From positions 83,910 through 147,909 of the forward strand of contig SVEG01000002.1 in assembly GCA_015057505.1 (NCBI GenBank): 64,000 nucleotides of DNA, in the 5' to 3' direction. Numbering within the stretch: position 1 is the stretch's first letter; each line of letters begins with the position of its first letter. Of the stretch, positions 51,290 to 60,648 are shown piece after piece. A model generated the notes under the pieces. It saw only the letters and a list, made by a program, of their open reading frames with translations, searched no databases and was not told where the DNA came from. The stretch comes from Lachnospiraceae bacterium (lineage in GTDB: Bacteria; Bacillota; Clostridia; Lachnospirales; Lachnospiraceae). The translations under genes and the position numbers were made by a program.

Positions 51290-53896
51290 TTATTCCCAAA
51301 TAATATCCATCTGTGTAAGCAACGTTGAATTCGCGCCTGCGGTTCCGGTATGAACCACACCTATACCACCAAAATTATTTGGTGTAATTTCTGCCGTTAA
51401 ATCTACTACATGCGCAAGTCCTGCTGATGCCTGCTCGTCATTTTGCTTCTTGGTTGTGCTTGCATGAGCAGTAAGCGTCGTTCCATTCACGGAAACAATA
51501 ATCGTACAGGTTGTATTATAGCAAGATGCAGAAACCGGCTCACTAATTGCCTCTGCCATTCCGTCCGTATATTTTATAAGTTTAAAATCTACCGCATTGG
51601 AATATTTGCTTGTACGTTCAATTCTAAGTGCATAGCCGTTCATTGTTGCATTATCCATCTTAATGCAGATATCCATGTATTGACCTGTTGCACTTCCAAA
51701 GCCCTGTCCCGCTGACTTGCAAGGACTAACTTCAAGTTTCAATGACATATCGCCATAACTTCCCTGCATAGGCGTATAAAGAATTCTTGAGCCGCGTACT
51801 GTCTGCTTAAGACCTGTAATATCCTTAGCTCCGCCTTCACCCTCACCGTATGTCCAGCCTGCTTCTTCTTTTGCCTTCCAATCATAGTCTGCAGTATCAA
51901 GCGGTTTGAAGCCCGAAACGGTCCAAAAACCTTCTCTAATATCAGGTCTGTACTCTGTCACAAAATCTTTAAAATCAGTGCTGATATTAGTTAAAGGCAT
52001 ATCCTCTAAAGTTACTATCCTTGAAGTCTTCACGCTTAGTTTTTCGCCCGACTCAGAATTTACAACTCTGGGAGTTACCTCTGCCATAATATAATAACCT
52101 ACGTCACCCGGCGTAAGCACATATGTATACTCAGGTTCATCAAGTCTTGAAATTGCAACTTTAACAGTCTCTTTGCCATCCGCACTCACTCGATACCAGT
52201 TGATTACAGAAATATCCTGTGAATCCGATGTAAGAGTATAATTTACAGTCACACAACCTGCCTCCACAACTCTTCCCGAAAAATAAGACGGAACGGGCTT
52301 AGTTGCAATCGTAACTTCCGGTGACTTTGTAAAACCGGGAGCCGATACCACATCCGGCGTAATTGTAAGAAATGCACCGCCGCCAAAGCCCAAATCACTT
52401 TTTGCATAAATCATACCGGTAACACTGCTGTCCCCACTCTTTATAACGGTATAATTACATGTCCCATCCTCGTTCTGAGTAATCGTCACGTAATCCTTCA
52501 ATGTATCGTCCACTGTCCATGTTACCTTATCAGTAAATGCATCTCCCGCATTATTTCTGAAATACTTGAAGCTTGTTGTAAGAGTACCGATTGCTCCATT
52601 TTTAACGTTTGTTATATTCGGAGCAACTGTCATCAAGTACGGATACAGCATATACTTCTCTGAAACAGCCTCTATCTCCGCTCTGTTATCAAGCGGATCC
52701 CAGCCGTCCTTTCCCTGAAGCAGATTATACGTATTATAAATTGTCTTATCGCCGTCTTTAATTGCAAATGCCTTTGCAGCCTCTGTTCCGGTAAGATCAA
52801 CTGTGTTCTCGGGCGTTGCCTCCCCAATTACAATCTGCTTACCGTTAAGTGTTACATTACTCTGTATACATCTTAATGTATATGCAGGTTCCGGTGTCCA
52901 TTCCACCTTAAAGTTCGGATGGTCACTCACAAAATTACAATCAATAAGAGTTACTGTACCGCCTGCCTTGGTAAGATACTGCGTTCCTTTAACATCCGAT
53001 GTAATCTCGCAGTTCATAAATACCGCGCCCGTACCTGACGTGTTATAAAAAGGCTTAGAGCTGTAAAAACCAATTGTACAATCCACAAAAAGTGCTGTTC
53101 CCGGAAGTGCGTCGTCACCACACTCGATATGACAATCCTTAAAAAGAATTCTTCCGCCGCTTCCGGTAAACGGACAAGCATTTAAACGGCTGATAAAATT
53201 ACAGTTTACCGCAACAATCTTATCACCGTTAGTCAAAGCAAGCTGTGCCTGGGTAATTGCCTCTGCTCTTTTTGCTCTGGAGAGCTCCGGCTTTAACGGA
53301 TACTCCAAATCTACATTACAATAGTTACCCATAGTCAGATTTTCGGTACGTGTTCCGTTTCCGTCAAAATAGAACATTGTATAATTGCCCTTAGCACCTT
53401 GTGTCTGTCCGCGGTTAACTGCAAGCACAACATTGTACGGGTCTTTTGTAAGTCCCACAAGGTGTAAATTATTGCAATTTATCACAAGCCCATACGGAAT
53501 ATCGCCTGTTGTTGCCTCGCGAATCGCCTCATCATCCGGGTCATCAATCCAATATACATACGGCGCGATATACACCTTCATCGGCTCCTCTTCCGTACCA
53601 TCCGTAAACGCTACCGCCGCCTCTGTAAAATCATTATAAACATAATCATATTTGTCTGCGATTTCATCACTTAAGGTTGCATCAACATAGATTGCCTTTT
53701 CACCCAAATTAATTGTTTCGTCATCATATATGATGTAATCACCACCGAACACAATCGGGTCATTTAAATCCAGTGCCACATAACCATCTACACTTTTCTT
53801 GTCTGACTTATTCCCGCAGGAAACTATCGTTCCCATTGCCAAGACCGTCACCCCCATTACTGCCAAAATTGTAATTAGCTTTTTTGATTTTTTCAA
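51290..53896 (-). CDS. Large secreted lipoprotein with pectinesterase-like beta-helix
   Basis: 868 residues. Lipoprotein signal with lipobox TIVSC (Cys27). Residues about 60-350 form a right-handed beta-helix: repeated short strands such as HLVGLTKD, NYTMFYFDG, IVAVNCNFI, RILFKDCHIE, TALFVDCTIG, AVFMNCEI and TLIDCNFVS, as in CE8 pectin methylesterases. I do not find the two catalytic Asp motifs with certainty. Two Ig-like domains (about 430-640) and a C-terminal jelly-roll (about 660-868) follow and may bind glycan. Surface protein of polysaccharide use, co-transcribed with the SGNH hydrolase. Confidence 0.82.
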   Translation of the reverse strand: MKKSKKLITILAVMGVTVLAMGTIVSCGNKSDKKSVDGYVALDLNDPIVFGGDYIIYDDETINLGEKAIYVDATLSDEIADKYDYVYNDFTEAAVAFTDGTEEEPMKVYIAPYVYWIDDPDDEAIREATTGDIPYGLVINCNNLHLVGLTKDPYNVVLAVNRGQTQGAKGNYTMFYFDGNGTRTENLTMGNYCNVDLEYPLKPELSRAKRAEAITQAQLALTNGDKIVAVNCNFISRLNACPFTGSGGRILFKDCHIECGDDALPGTALFVDCTIGFYSSKPFYNTSGTGAVFMNCEITSDVKGTQYLTKAGGTVTLIDCNFVSDHPNFKVEWTPEPAYTLRCIQSNVTLNGKQIVIGEATPENTVDLTGTEAAKAFAIKDGDKTIYNTYNLLQGKDGWDPLDNRAEIEAVSEKYMLYPYLMTVAPNITNVKNGAIGTLTTSFKYFRNNAGDAFTDKVTWTVDDTLKDYVTITQNEDGTCNYTVIKSGDSSVTGMIYAKSDLGFGGGAFLTITPDVVSAPGFTKSPEVTIATKPVPSYFSGRVVEAGCVTVNYTLTSDSQDISVINWYRVSADGKETVKVAISRLDEPEYTYVLTPGDVGYYIMAEVTPRVVNSESGEKLSVKTSRIVTLEDMPLTNISTDFKDFVTEYRPDIREGFWTVSGFKPLDTADYDWKAKEEAGWTYGEGEGGAKDITGLKQTVRGSRILYTPMQGSYGDMSLKLEVSPCKSAGQGFGSATGQYMDICIKMDNATMNGYALRIERTSKYSNAVDFKLIKYTDGMAEAISEPVSASCYNTTCTIIVSVNGTTLTAHASTTKKQNDEQASAGLAHVVDLTAEITPNNFGGIGVVHTGTAGANSTLLTQMDIIWE

Positions 53897-53954
53897 TTAT
53901 TTATCCTCCTAAACATTTATACTTGCCTCTACAAGTACACTCCTTAATTCACCA

Positions 53955-55364
53955 TTACACAACTTTTTGTTGCACCTGTCTTGTTTCATTAATTACTTTA
54001 TTAATATTCACTTTATAAGTATTCATGGTTTCCATAATGGCCTCAACAGCCTGCTTGTTAGTCTCTGAGCTTATACTCATCTCATCGACACTGTTCTTGA
54101 GCTTGGCAAAAATAGAATCCACCTGACCAACACTGCTGTTCTGTGCCGCAATGTTATTGTATAATGCACCAAACTGCTCCGTAAGTCTTGCAAAACTGTT
54201 TTGCAACTCGTTCATAACAGCTACAGAGCCCTCCAATTCACTGAAAGAATCGTTAATTTGCGTTGCCGTAACATCAACTTGCTGATTTAACTGTTTTACT
54301 ATTTCCGAAACTCTATCAGAACATTCATTGCTGTTATCAGAAAGTCTTCTGACCTCCGTAGCAACCACCTCAAACCCGGCACCTGCTTCACCTGCTCTTG
54401 CTGCTTCTACAGAAGCATTAAGTGAAAGGATTGTCGTATTAAAGGAAATGTCACTAAGCTGCTTTGAAACCTTTGCAATCTCCTGCATCTTTTCCTGCAT
54501 AATTGCAAAAACTTTTTGTGTTTCTTTCATCGCATCACTTACAACAGTCATTTGCTTAGTCATCTCTTCAATATTGCCCTTGTTTTCCATAAGAACGATT
54601 TCCACATTCTTAACGCCCTCATCAAGTGCAACTATCTGACGACCGCTCTCTTTAATCTTATTCTGCACATCCACACAACAATCCGTCATATCCTTGGCGC
54701 CTTGTAAAACCACCTCTGAACCTTTCTGAAGTTCGATACTGTTTTCATCAATGCTTTTAACGGAAGCTTCGAAGTCGTTTTGCAACTCCTCACCCATAAC
54801 ATCCATGGATGTTAACAACTCCTTCGCTGCATTTGCCTTTTCCGTGCTTATATCCATAAAGGCGCGACCTCTTTTTATCGTCTGATAAAAAAGAATCGCT
54901 GCAAGATTAAAAATTCCTACACACATAATATACTGTGACAGACTCTCAGTATTCTCCGGATGAATTATATACATTAATACAAAAGCAATGTCAATAAACA
55001 CAAGCTGTATCTTTGTATATTTGGGCTCCATATAAAGTCCCGCCATACCGATAAGTGCGAGCATCATAGGAAAATCGTCGCTGTAATACTGCCCACTGTA
55101 CAGCGAAATAAAGAATATAACAAATACAAGCCCTACTGAAATAACAAGCTCCATAGTTTCTGACTTCGCATTACGCTTTTTTAGTACAAACAGCACTATT
55201 CCAAGTACAAGCATTGCCGTAGCAATTACAACAGAACCCTGAATATTCTTACCGATAATATTCTTAAGTAAAAACACGCTTGATACTATATATGCAACAT
55301 ATAACATCAGCTTAAAAATTGACTTGCGAGATATCGGTTTTTTTGTATTATTTTGTTTCTCCAT
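53955..55364 (-). CDS. Methyl-accepting chemotaxis protein with multi-pass membrane domain
   Basis: 469 residues. Six closely spaced membrane segments (about 15-180) with almost no extracellular loop, then a cytosolic coiled coil and signalling tip [34 protein letters not shown]. No HAMP domain is evident. Such receptors sense membrane-near or internal cues rather than large ligands. Start after GAGGAG; a TTGATA-18-TATAAT promoter lies just upstream (about 55388-55417). Single gene. Confidence 0.9.
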   Translation of the reverse strand: MEKQNNTKKPISRKSIFKLMLYVAYIVSSVFLLKNIIGKNIQGSVVIATAMLVLGIVLFVLKKRNAKSETMELVISVGLVFVIFFISLYSGQYYSDDFPMMLALIGMAGLYMEPKYTKIQLVFIDIAFVLMYIIHPENTESLSQYIMCVGIFNLAAILFYQTIKRGRAFMDISTEKANAAKELLTSMDVMGEELQNDFEASVKSIDENSIELQKGSEVVLQGAKDMTDCCVDVQNKIKESGRQIVALDEGVKNVEIVLMENKGNIEEMTKQMTVVSDAMKETQKVFAIMQEKMQEIAKVSKQLSDISFNTTILSLNASVEAARAGEAGAGFEVVATEVRRLSDNSNECSDRVSEIVKQLNQQVDVTATQINDSFSELEGSVAVMNELQNSFARLTEQFGALYNNIAAQNSSVGQVDSIFAKLKNSVDEMSISSETNKQAVEAIMETMNTYKVNINKVINETRQVQQKVV

Positions 55365-55459
55365 CTTTTGTTTCTTCTCCTCCGAATATTATACATTATA
55401 CTTTTTTAGTTTATCAAATACTCTCCCTAGTTTCAAGTATTGTCAGAAAATTATTACAA

Positions 55460-55512
55460 CAAAAAACTCCTGAAACATTTCACGGTCATCTACCGTTACT
55501 GCTTCAGGAGAT
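55460..55512 (-). terminator. Terminator of the antiporter gene
   Basis: CTCCTGAA / TTCAGGAG outer stem and ACGGT/ACCGT inner stem, followed by TTTTTTGTTG on the minus strand. Confidence 0.88.
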
Positions 55513-55552
55513 ATCTATTATTTTACTTTTAAATTAATAATTCTAAAAAATA

Positions 55553-56845
55553 TTATTTAACTTTCTTTGCTTCTTCAAGCTTCAACTGACGACGATTCTT
55601 AACATGCTCCGGCATAGGCTGAATATCGCCTGCGGCAGTAAGTGCCATCTTAGTCATCATCGGTCCGAAAAGTTCATAAATAAGTACTGCGAACAATGTA
55701 ATGTTGCGGATTAAGTTACCCTGCTCACCAAGCTGCATTGCCGTAGTACACATACCGAGTGCAACACCTGCCTGCGGTAAAAGTGTGATACCGAGGTACT
55801 TACAAATCTGCGGTGCACACTTGGTTGCCTTTGCGCTTGCAAAAGCACCAAAATATTTACCGAGTGAACGGAACACAATGTAAACCACACCAATTCCTAC
55901 AATAGCGATATCTGTAAACACGCTAAGTTCAAGTTCTGCACCACTGATTACAAAAAACAACGCAAGAAGCGGAGAAGTCCACTTGTCGGAGCGAGTCATC
56001 ATTTCCTCAGAAAGCGGACAAATATTGCAGAAAACTGTTCCAAGCATCATACATACAAGAAGTGATGAAAAACCAACGTGAACCGGCCCGATTTCAAACT
56101 TAAGTGTAGACAATGCAACTGTCATTACAACAAAAGCAATCGTCATGTTGAGGCGGTTGGTATTGGAATTGAAAAGCTTCTCAAGCTGTGTAAGCAACCA
56201 ACCCATAATTGCACCAAGCAAAAGTGAGCAAATAATTTCCACGATAGGATTAACAATAATTGATACGATATCAACACTTCCGCTTACCAAAGTCTTGGCA
56301 ATACCGAAAGAAACTGCAAATACGATTAGGCCTACTGCGTCATCCAATGCTACGATTGGAAGTAAAAGCTTAGTCAGAGGTCCTTTAGCCTTGTACTGTC
56401 TTACTACCATTAGAGTTGCCGCCGGAGCTGTGGCTGTCGCAATCGCACCGAGTGTAAGAAGCTGCGGCAATGTTAATTTATCCGGCATTACAATATGTAC
56501 TACCAAAAGTGCCAAATCAACAAACAATGTTGCAACAAGTGCCTGAAAAATACCGATAACAAATGCCTGCTTACCGATTTTCTTAAGTTCCTCGAGGCGA
56601 AACTCACTTCCGATAGAAAAAGCGATAAATCCAAGTGCCACCTGTGAAAGTACTCCAAGAGATTCCACTTCCTCCATAGAACCAAAGCCGAGTCCGTCAA
56701 TGTGAAGTGCACCGAGGCAATACGGTCCGATAAGTACACCTGCAATAAGATACGCTGTAACGGCCGGAAGCTTAAAAGGTTTAAATGCGCGGGTCATAAG
56801 AAGGCCTGCAAGTAACGCGATTGATACTGATAATAAAATATTCAT
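55553..56845 (-). CDS. Cation:proton antiporter, CPA2/Na+/H+ exchanger family
   Basis: 430 residues, about twelve membrane segments. LPAVTAYLIAGVLIGPYCLG at the start, the unwound-helix motif ATATAPAATLMVVRQY, and the ion-binding LLPIVALDDAVGLIVFAV with the Asp-Asp pair typical of electrogenic antiporters. Exchanges Na+ or K+ for H+ across the cytoplasmic membrane. ATG 56845 follows GAGGAAGTAAGGA; an earlier ATG at 56893 lacks an SD. Single gene. Confidence 0.92.
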   Translation of the reverse strand: MNILLSVSIALLAGLLMTRAFKPFKLPAVTAYLIAGVLIGPYCLGALHIDGLGFGSMEEVESLGVLSQVALGFIAFSIGSEFRLEELKKIGKQAFVIGIFQALVATLFVDLALLVVHIVMPDKLTLPQLLTLGAIATATAPAATLMVVRQYKAKGPLTKLLLPIVALDDAVGLIVFAVSFGIAKTLVSGSVDIVSIIVNPIVEIICSLLLGAIMGWLLTQLEKLFNSNTNRLNMTIAFVVMTVALSTLKFEIGPVHVGFSSLLVCMMLGTVFCNICPLSEEMMTRSDKWTSPLLALFFVISGAELELSVFTDIAIVGIGVVYIVFRSLGKYFGAFASAKATKCAPQICKYLGITLLPQAGVALGMCTTAMQLGEQGNLIRNITLFAVLIYELFGPMMTKMALTAAGDIQPMPEHVKNRRQLKLEEAKKVK

Positions 56846-57120
56846 GTCCTTACTTCCTCTTCTTTTTATATAATATAATCTAATTCTAATCACACGGCAT
56901 TTATAATACGCCTGTTTAAATTATATTGCAAGAGGAAAACTGTACAATTATTTAGGGTTTTGCGAAAATTTATTGGTATTTTTTTTGGTCGAAACTTGTC
57001 GCCTAAAACCATTTTACTGTTTAACCCCAAAATGCTATACTTGAGCTTATGGGGGAGTATTACATAAGGTAAGTGGTATATGACGGGGTGTGTTGTATAT
57101 CGCTTATTTTTTCTTCTCAT

Positions 57121-57150
57121 AAACAAAGCCCCGCATCTACGCGGGGCCCT
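57121..57150 (-). terminator. Terminator of the esterase lipoprotein gene
   Basis: GCCCCGC / GCGGGGC stem with a six-base loop, followed by TTTGTTT on the minus strand. The 260-bp stretch up to the antiporter gene otherwise holds no convincing gene. Confidence 0.88.
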
Positions 57151-57157
57151 GACAATT

Positions 57158-58801
57158 CTATTTAATTACAATCTCTTCTCCGTTTACAATTAACTTAATG
57201 TTACTGAAGGTCACATCTGCATTTCTCGCTGCATACATACCGATGTATACATAATCCTTATCAAAATTGGTAAGCTTGAAATCAAATCCGCCTGAAACTG
57301 CTTCTTCCTCACCAATCTTAGTCGCATAACCGTCTGCTGTACCTGAAAGTGTCAAGGTTACAGTCTCTCCGGCATTATATGCTCTTGAAAGCTTTCCGCC
57401 GGACATAAGGCTTCCGTCTTTTCTTGCATAACCGTTATAACCGCCATCTGCCACCTTAAAGAATGCCGCATTAACACTGTCACCGTTGTAGTCCTTAGAA
57501 TTAACATCAATATACATAGCATCTCTTACCATAAGACCAAATGCAACCTGATTATTGTTATCGAAAGCATTAATTGTCATATCCGCAGTTAAAGTAAAGC
57601 TTGCATCTGCAGGAATCTTATAATAATACATTGCAATACCGTCAGTAGACGAAGAAATCTTACCCTTATTATTGGCTACTGCGATATGCATGTTGCCGTT
57701 AGCATCTGTCTCCAAGGTCTGATTGGCTGTGCTTGGATTACCGCCCACATCACCAAATACAGTACCTTTAAAGATACCGTAATCCTGCCAGAGTTCACTC
57801 TGTTTCAAATCACTGCCGTCATATGTAGGCTCTACATAATTCGGATTAGAAACAAGTACGTCTGCTTTTGCCGGAGCAGCGTCAACATTCTTTACAAACT
57901 CCGAAATACCCTTTAATTTTAAATCCTTTACAGCCTTTGCAAACATGAATGCGTTATACTTCGCACCCCAAATATTAGTGTGTGTATTATCTACACTATC
58001 GGGCTTTGATGAAGTCCATGCATGCAAATTCAAGGTTTCTTCTGCACCAAGACTATCATATAATGCCTTAGTAAGAGCTGTCATATCAACAACTGCAGTA
58101 TCGGTATCCTTACCGAGTTTAACGATAGCAGCAGAATAATCTCCACCTGCAAATCCATCACTGTCTGCCGTAATATGTAATAAAGAATCTCTCCATTCGC
58201 CTGTTGCGGTACGTCTTACAATTGGTGTACAAAGAATAACCGTTACTCCCTTTTCCTTGGCAATCTTTACATACTTCTCATATAAATTGTTAGCAAAGCT
58301 TCCTGCTACAGTATAATCACCGTTAGGATTGGTGTATCTTGCTGCTTCTGCTTTTTCATCGTTATGACCAAATCCGATTACAAGAACATCTCCGCTCTGC
58401 ATTCCGTTAATAAGAGTCTGATAATTAGCCTCTGTCAAAAAGCTAAGTGAACTTCTTCCTGACAAAGCAAGATTCTGAACCTCAAATCTGTCTGCCTCAA
58501 AATACTCCATAAGCTGTGTACCGTAACCGTAACGGGGATAAAAATAATTATCCGAAAAGCTACATACTGTAGAATCACCGATTACCCACATGGTTGACTT
58601 GCCATACACGATGCTCTCCGGTTCTGTGGTAGTAGGTTGTTCTGTTGTGGTAGGTGCCTCTGTTGTAGTAGGTGCTTCTGTTGTCTGATTCATAGACTGC
58701 TGCTCCTCATTATTAGTCGTTGTACCGTCTGTAGTATCTTTCCCGCCGCATGCCATAAAAGCACTTGTAAGCATAATTACAGAAAGAAACAGCGCTAACA
58801 T
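57158..58801 (-). CDS. Rhamnogalacturonan acetylesterase-like SGNH lipoprotein, start region frameshifted
   Basis: From the ATG at 58801 it has 547 residues: hydrophobic signal, lipobox FMAC, a Thr/Glu/Pro linker with repeats of EAPTTT, an SGNH domain of the CE12/RhgT type (GDSTVCSF, GFGHNDE, DNTHTNIWGA) and a C-terminal beta-sandwich (about 340-547). It would deacetylate pectin or rhamnogalacturonan at the cell surface. The best start, an ATG at 58818 seven bases after AAAGGAG, reads ATG AAA AAA TAA: one A short of MKKITRMLALF, which would join the main frame. So either one base was lost in the A6 run, or translation starts weakly at 58801. Confidence 0.88.
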   Translation of the reverse strand: MLALFLSVIMLTSAFMACGGKDTTDGTTTNNEEQQSMNQTTEAPTTTEAPTTTEQPTTTEPESIVYGKSTMWVIGDSTVCSFSDNYFYPRYGYGTQLMEYFEADRFEVQNLALSGRSSLSFLTEANYQTLINGMQSGDVLVIGFGHNDEKAEAARYTNPNGDYTVAGSFANNLYEKYVKIAKEKGVTVILCTPIVRRTATGEWRDSLLHITADSDGFAGGDYSAAIVKLGKDTDTAVVDMTALTKALYDSLGAEETLNLHAWTSSKPDSVDNTHTNIWGAKYNAFMFAKAVKDLKLKGISEFVKNVDAAPAKADVLVSNPNYVEPTYDGSDLKQSELWQDYGIFKGTVFGDVGGNPSTANQTLETDANGNMHIAVANNKGKISSSTDGIAMYYYKIPADASFTLTADMTINAFDNNNQVAFGLMVRDAMYIDVNSKDYNGDSVNAAFFKVADGGYNGYARKDGSLMSGGKLSRAYNAGETVTLTLSGTADGYATKIGEEEAVSGGFDFKLTNFDKDYVYIGMYAARNADVTFSNIKLIVNGEEIVIK

Positions 58802-58904
58802 CCTGGTTATTTTTTCATACTGGTTCTCCTTTATAAATATGTTTCTTACCAACTATCAGTATAAACTATAACCAGGATTTGGGCAATCGCTTTTTTCCAT
58901 CATA

Positions 58905-59054
58905 TCATTTTTGTTCTATTCCCACTTTCCTATTGGCAAGGTACCCCAGCAATATCACCAGAATATCATCAACCGGTCCCGGAAGGCAGTCAATCGGTGA
59001 CAATATATACACTATAATAACTACACATAAAAGAATTTTTACGAAATCACTCAT
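58905..59054 (-). CDS. 49-residue DUF1232/YkvA-like membrane protein
   Basis: ATG at 59054, stop TGA at 58905-58907. One membrane helix (FVKILLCVVIIVYILSP) followed by SPIDCLPGPVDDILVILLGYL, the hallmark of DUF1232 (SPIDLIPD...DD). Much shorter than usual family members (80-130 residues), keeping only the core. AAAGGAG lies 8 bases before the ATG. The ATG overlaps the stop of the upstream 49-residue gene as ATGA. Function of DUF1232 is unknown. Confidence 0.75.
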   Translation of the reverse strand: MSDFVKILLCVVIIVYILSPIDCLPGPVDDILVILLGYLANRKVGIEQK

Positions 59055-59200
59055 AACCGTTGCTCCTTTCCATGATCATGCTGTCTCCTTACTCCGTGAA
59101 ACATTGACACATCTTCTATTCCTAATTTTTTGGCATAATCTGCCTGCTTTTCAAGCTTTTCTATTAAAATACATACCCTCATTCTCTGTTCAATGCTCAT
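59051..59200 (-). CDS. 49-residue conserved-looking small protein
   Basis: MSIEQRMRVCILIEKLEKQADYAKKLGIEDVSMFHGVRRQ and a basic His-rich tail. Amphipathic helix in the first half, then KLGIEDVSMFHG. The start follows AAGGAGGG at 6 bases, and the stop overlaps the next ATG (ATGA), so the two tiny genes form an operon. I recall similar short proteins in other Lachnospiraceae. No function known. Confidence 0.65.
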   Translation of the reverse strand: MSIEQRMRVCILIEKLEKQADYAKKLGIEDVSMFHGVRRQHDHGKEQRL

Positions 59201-59419
59201 TACTGCCCTCCTTACCGCATCTTTATTTATGCTTAAATTATAATACGCACACATCAAACAAAACATAGCTGCAAGTGCGACTTAGCCCCCCTTATTTTGC
59301 CAATCTTTAGGTATTAAGCTCTATCCTTCGCTTTAAAATAACTGTTTCCCAATTTAGTAATATAGTTTATAATGAGTAATGTGAATTATTCACTGACACT
59401 AAAACGCAGGGAGAATATT

Positions 59420-59902
59420 ATGGGACGTAAATCAACAAAAGAAAATAAAAATATTTATCAAACCAGTCGCGAAGCTGCCGATTTAACACGTGAGGCTGCC
59501 TCAGAACTGCTTGAATTTATCTCTTCAGACAGAATTGAAAAAATAGAAAACGAGAAATCCCTTCCTCATCCCGATGAGATTCTGGCAATGGCAGATTGCT
59601 ACAAAAATCCTTCTTTGTGCAACTACTACTGTTCACACGAATGCCCCATCGGTCAGGAATATATCCCCGAAGTCAAATTTAAGGAGCTCTCTCAGATTAC
59701 TCTCGAGATGTTAGCTTCTCTTAATTCACTTGAAAAAGAAAAAAATCGTCTTATCGAAATCACCGTTGACGGCGAAATCTCCGATGACGAAATGCACGAT
59801 TTTGAAAAAATTCAGGAACAGTTATCGCAGATATCGTTAGCGATTGATTCACTGCAGTTATGGGTGCAGAAGGCGATAGCGGATGGGAAGATTGCGAAAT
59901 AA
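59420..59902 (+). CDS. HTH-like protein with cysteine cluster
   Basis: 160 residues. Residues 10-60 look like a reduced XRE-type HTH (IYQTSREAADLTREAASELLEFISSDRIEKIENEKSLPHPDEILAMADCY). It is followed by CNYYCSHECPIG (about 78-89), a cluster of Cys/His that could bind zinc or an Fe-S cluster, and a C-terminal coiled coil (about 100-155). Likely a cytosolic regulator. ATG 59420 follows AGGGAG; an ATG at 59372 lacks an SD. Target unknown. Confidence 0.78.
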   Translation: MGRKSTKENKNIYQTSREAADLTREAASELLEFISSDRIEKIENEKSLPHPDEILAMADCYKNPSLCNYYCSHECPIGQEYIPEVKFKELSQITLEMLASLNSLEKEKNRLIEITVDGEISDDEMHDFEKIQEQLSQISLAIDSLQLWVQKAIADGKIAK

Positions 59903-59911
59903 TTTTTTATA

Positions 59912-59985
59912 TAAAAACAGATAAAGCCATGCACAAAGTTGTCTCATTAATATACAACCTCCTGTATGGCTTATTTCTCTAACTC
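59912..59985. terminator. Imperfect bidirectional terminator
   Basis: AAGCCAT ... GTTGT / ACAAC ... ATGGCTT two-part stem (about 59923-59972) between the convergent HTH and lipoprotein genes; the minus strand then reads TATCTGTTTTTATAT. Confidence 0.55.
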
Positions 59986-59993
59986 ACCAATAT

Positions 59994-60563
59994 TTATTTC
60001 GCAACATAAAGCGCATAATTTGCTGTATTCATATTAGCAATATCTAAACAAAGCTTTTCGTCCTCTTCCAAACAAAAACCGTAATAAGGTGTTTTGTAAG
60101 GTGATTCGATCTGATTCTCGCCACCGATAATACACTTCTCGTTATTAAGTACAAGACAAACAAAATTACTCTCATCGTATTCTTCGTTTCTGTCGAAGAG
60201 GTCTTCTAATTCATCCTCTGTAATACCGTAATCACTCAATGTCTTTGTAACATAAGTTACTGCATCCTCTCCTATGTAAAACTCATAGGTTCCCTCATAA
60301 TAACTATCCGTCAAATCCTCTGCCGAACGGTAGTATTTGAATGTTCCGTCCTCATCGCATACAATGAGTGAACCGTCGCCTGAAGCCTGCCACTCGTAAT
60401 CGCTGATAATCGATGCTTCATACGCTGCTTCATTCTTTTGTGTTTTACTTTCCTGCTCCTGTTTCTTGCCGTCCTGTTCCGGCATTTTGCGTCCGCATCC
60501 TGCCAAAACCACTGCACAGGCAATAGTCGTTACAACTAATAACTTACTAAAAAATTTCTTCAT
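59994..60563 (-). CDS. Putative lipoprotein
   Basis: 189 residues. Signal with lipobox VLAGC (Cys23), then a short Lys/Gln/Glu linker (DGKKQEQESKTQKNE) and a domain of about 130 residues: YEWQASGDGSLIVCDEDGTFKYYRS...YYEGTYEFYIGEDAVTYV, reminiscent of small lipocalin-like or DUF-type surface domains that report an extracellular condition. No family recognised. Single gene or distal to the DUF1294 gene (85 bases upstream). Confidence 0.78.
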   Translation of the reverse strand: MKKFFSKLLVVTTIACAVVLAGCGRKMPEQDGKKQEQESKTQKNEAAYEASIISDYEWQASGDGSLIVCDEDGTFKYYRSAEDLTDSYYEGTYEFYIGEDAVTYVTKTLSDYGITEDELEDLFDRNEEYDESNFVCLVLNNEKCIIGGENQIESPYKTPYYGFCLEEDEKLCLDIANMNTANYALYVAK

Positions 60564-60648
60564 TACTAAATCTCTCCCTCATTTTTTAATTCCTGTGCCA
60601 TTATATTGCACGATGCGAAATATGTCAATAAATCGCTTATTATATTCC

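Noticed and set aside
56890..57126. 78-codon minus-strand frame between esterase and antiporter genes
   Set aside because: Lies in an AT-rich spacer, no SD, composition unlike a protein.
58879..59268. 129-codon plus-strand frame
   Set aside because: Opposes two small minus-strand genes that have good SD sequences, overlapping start/stop and a recognisable DUF1232 motif; the plus frame has none of these.
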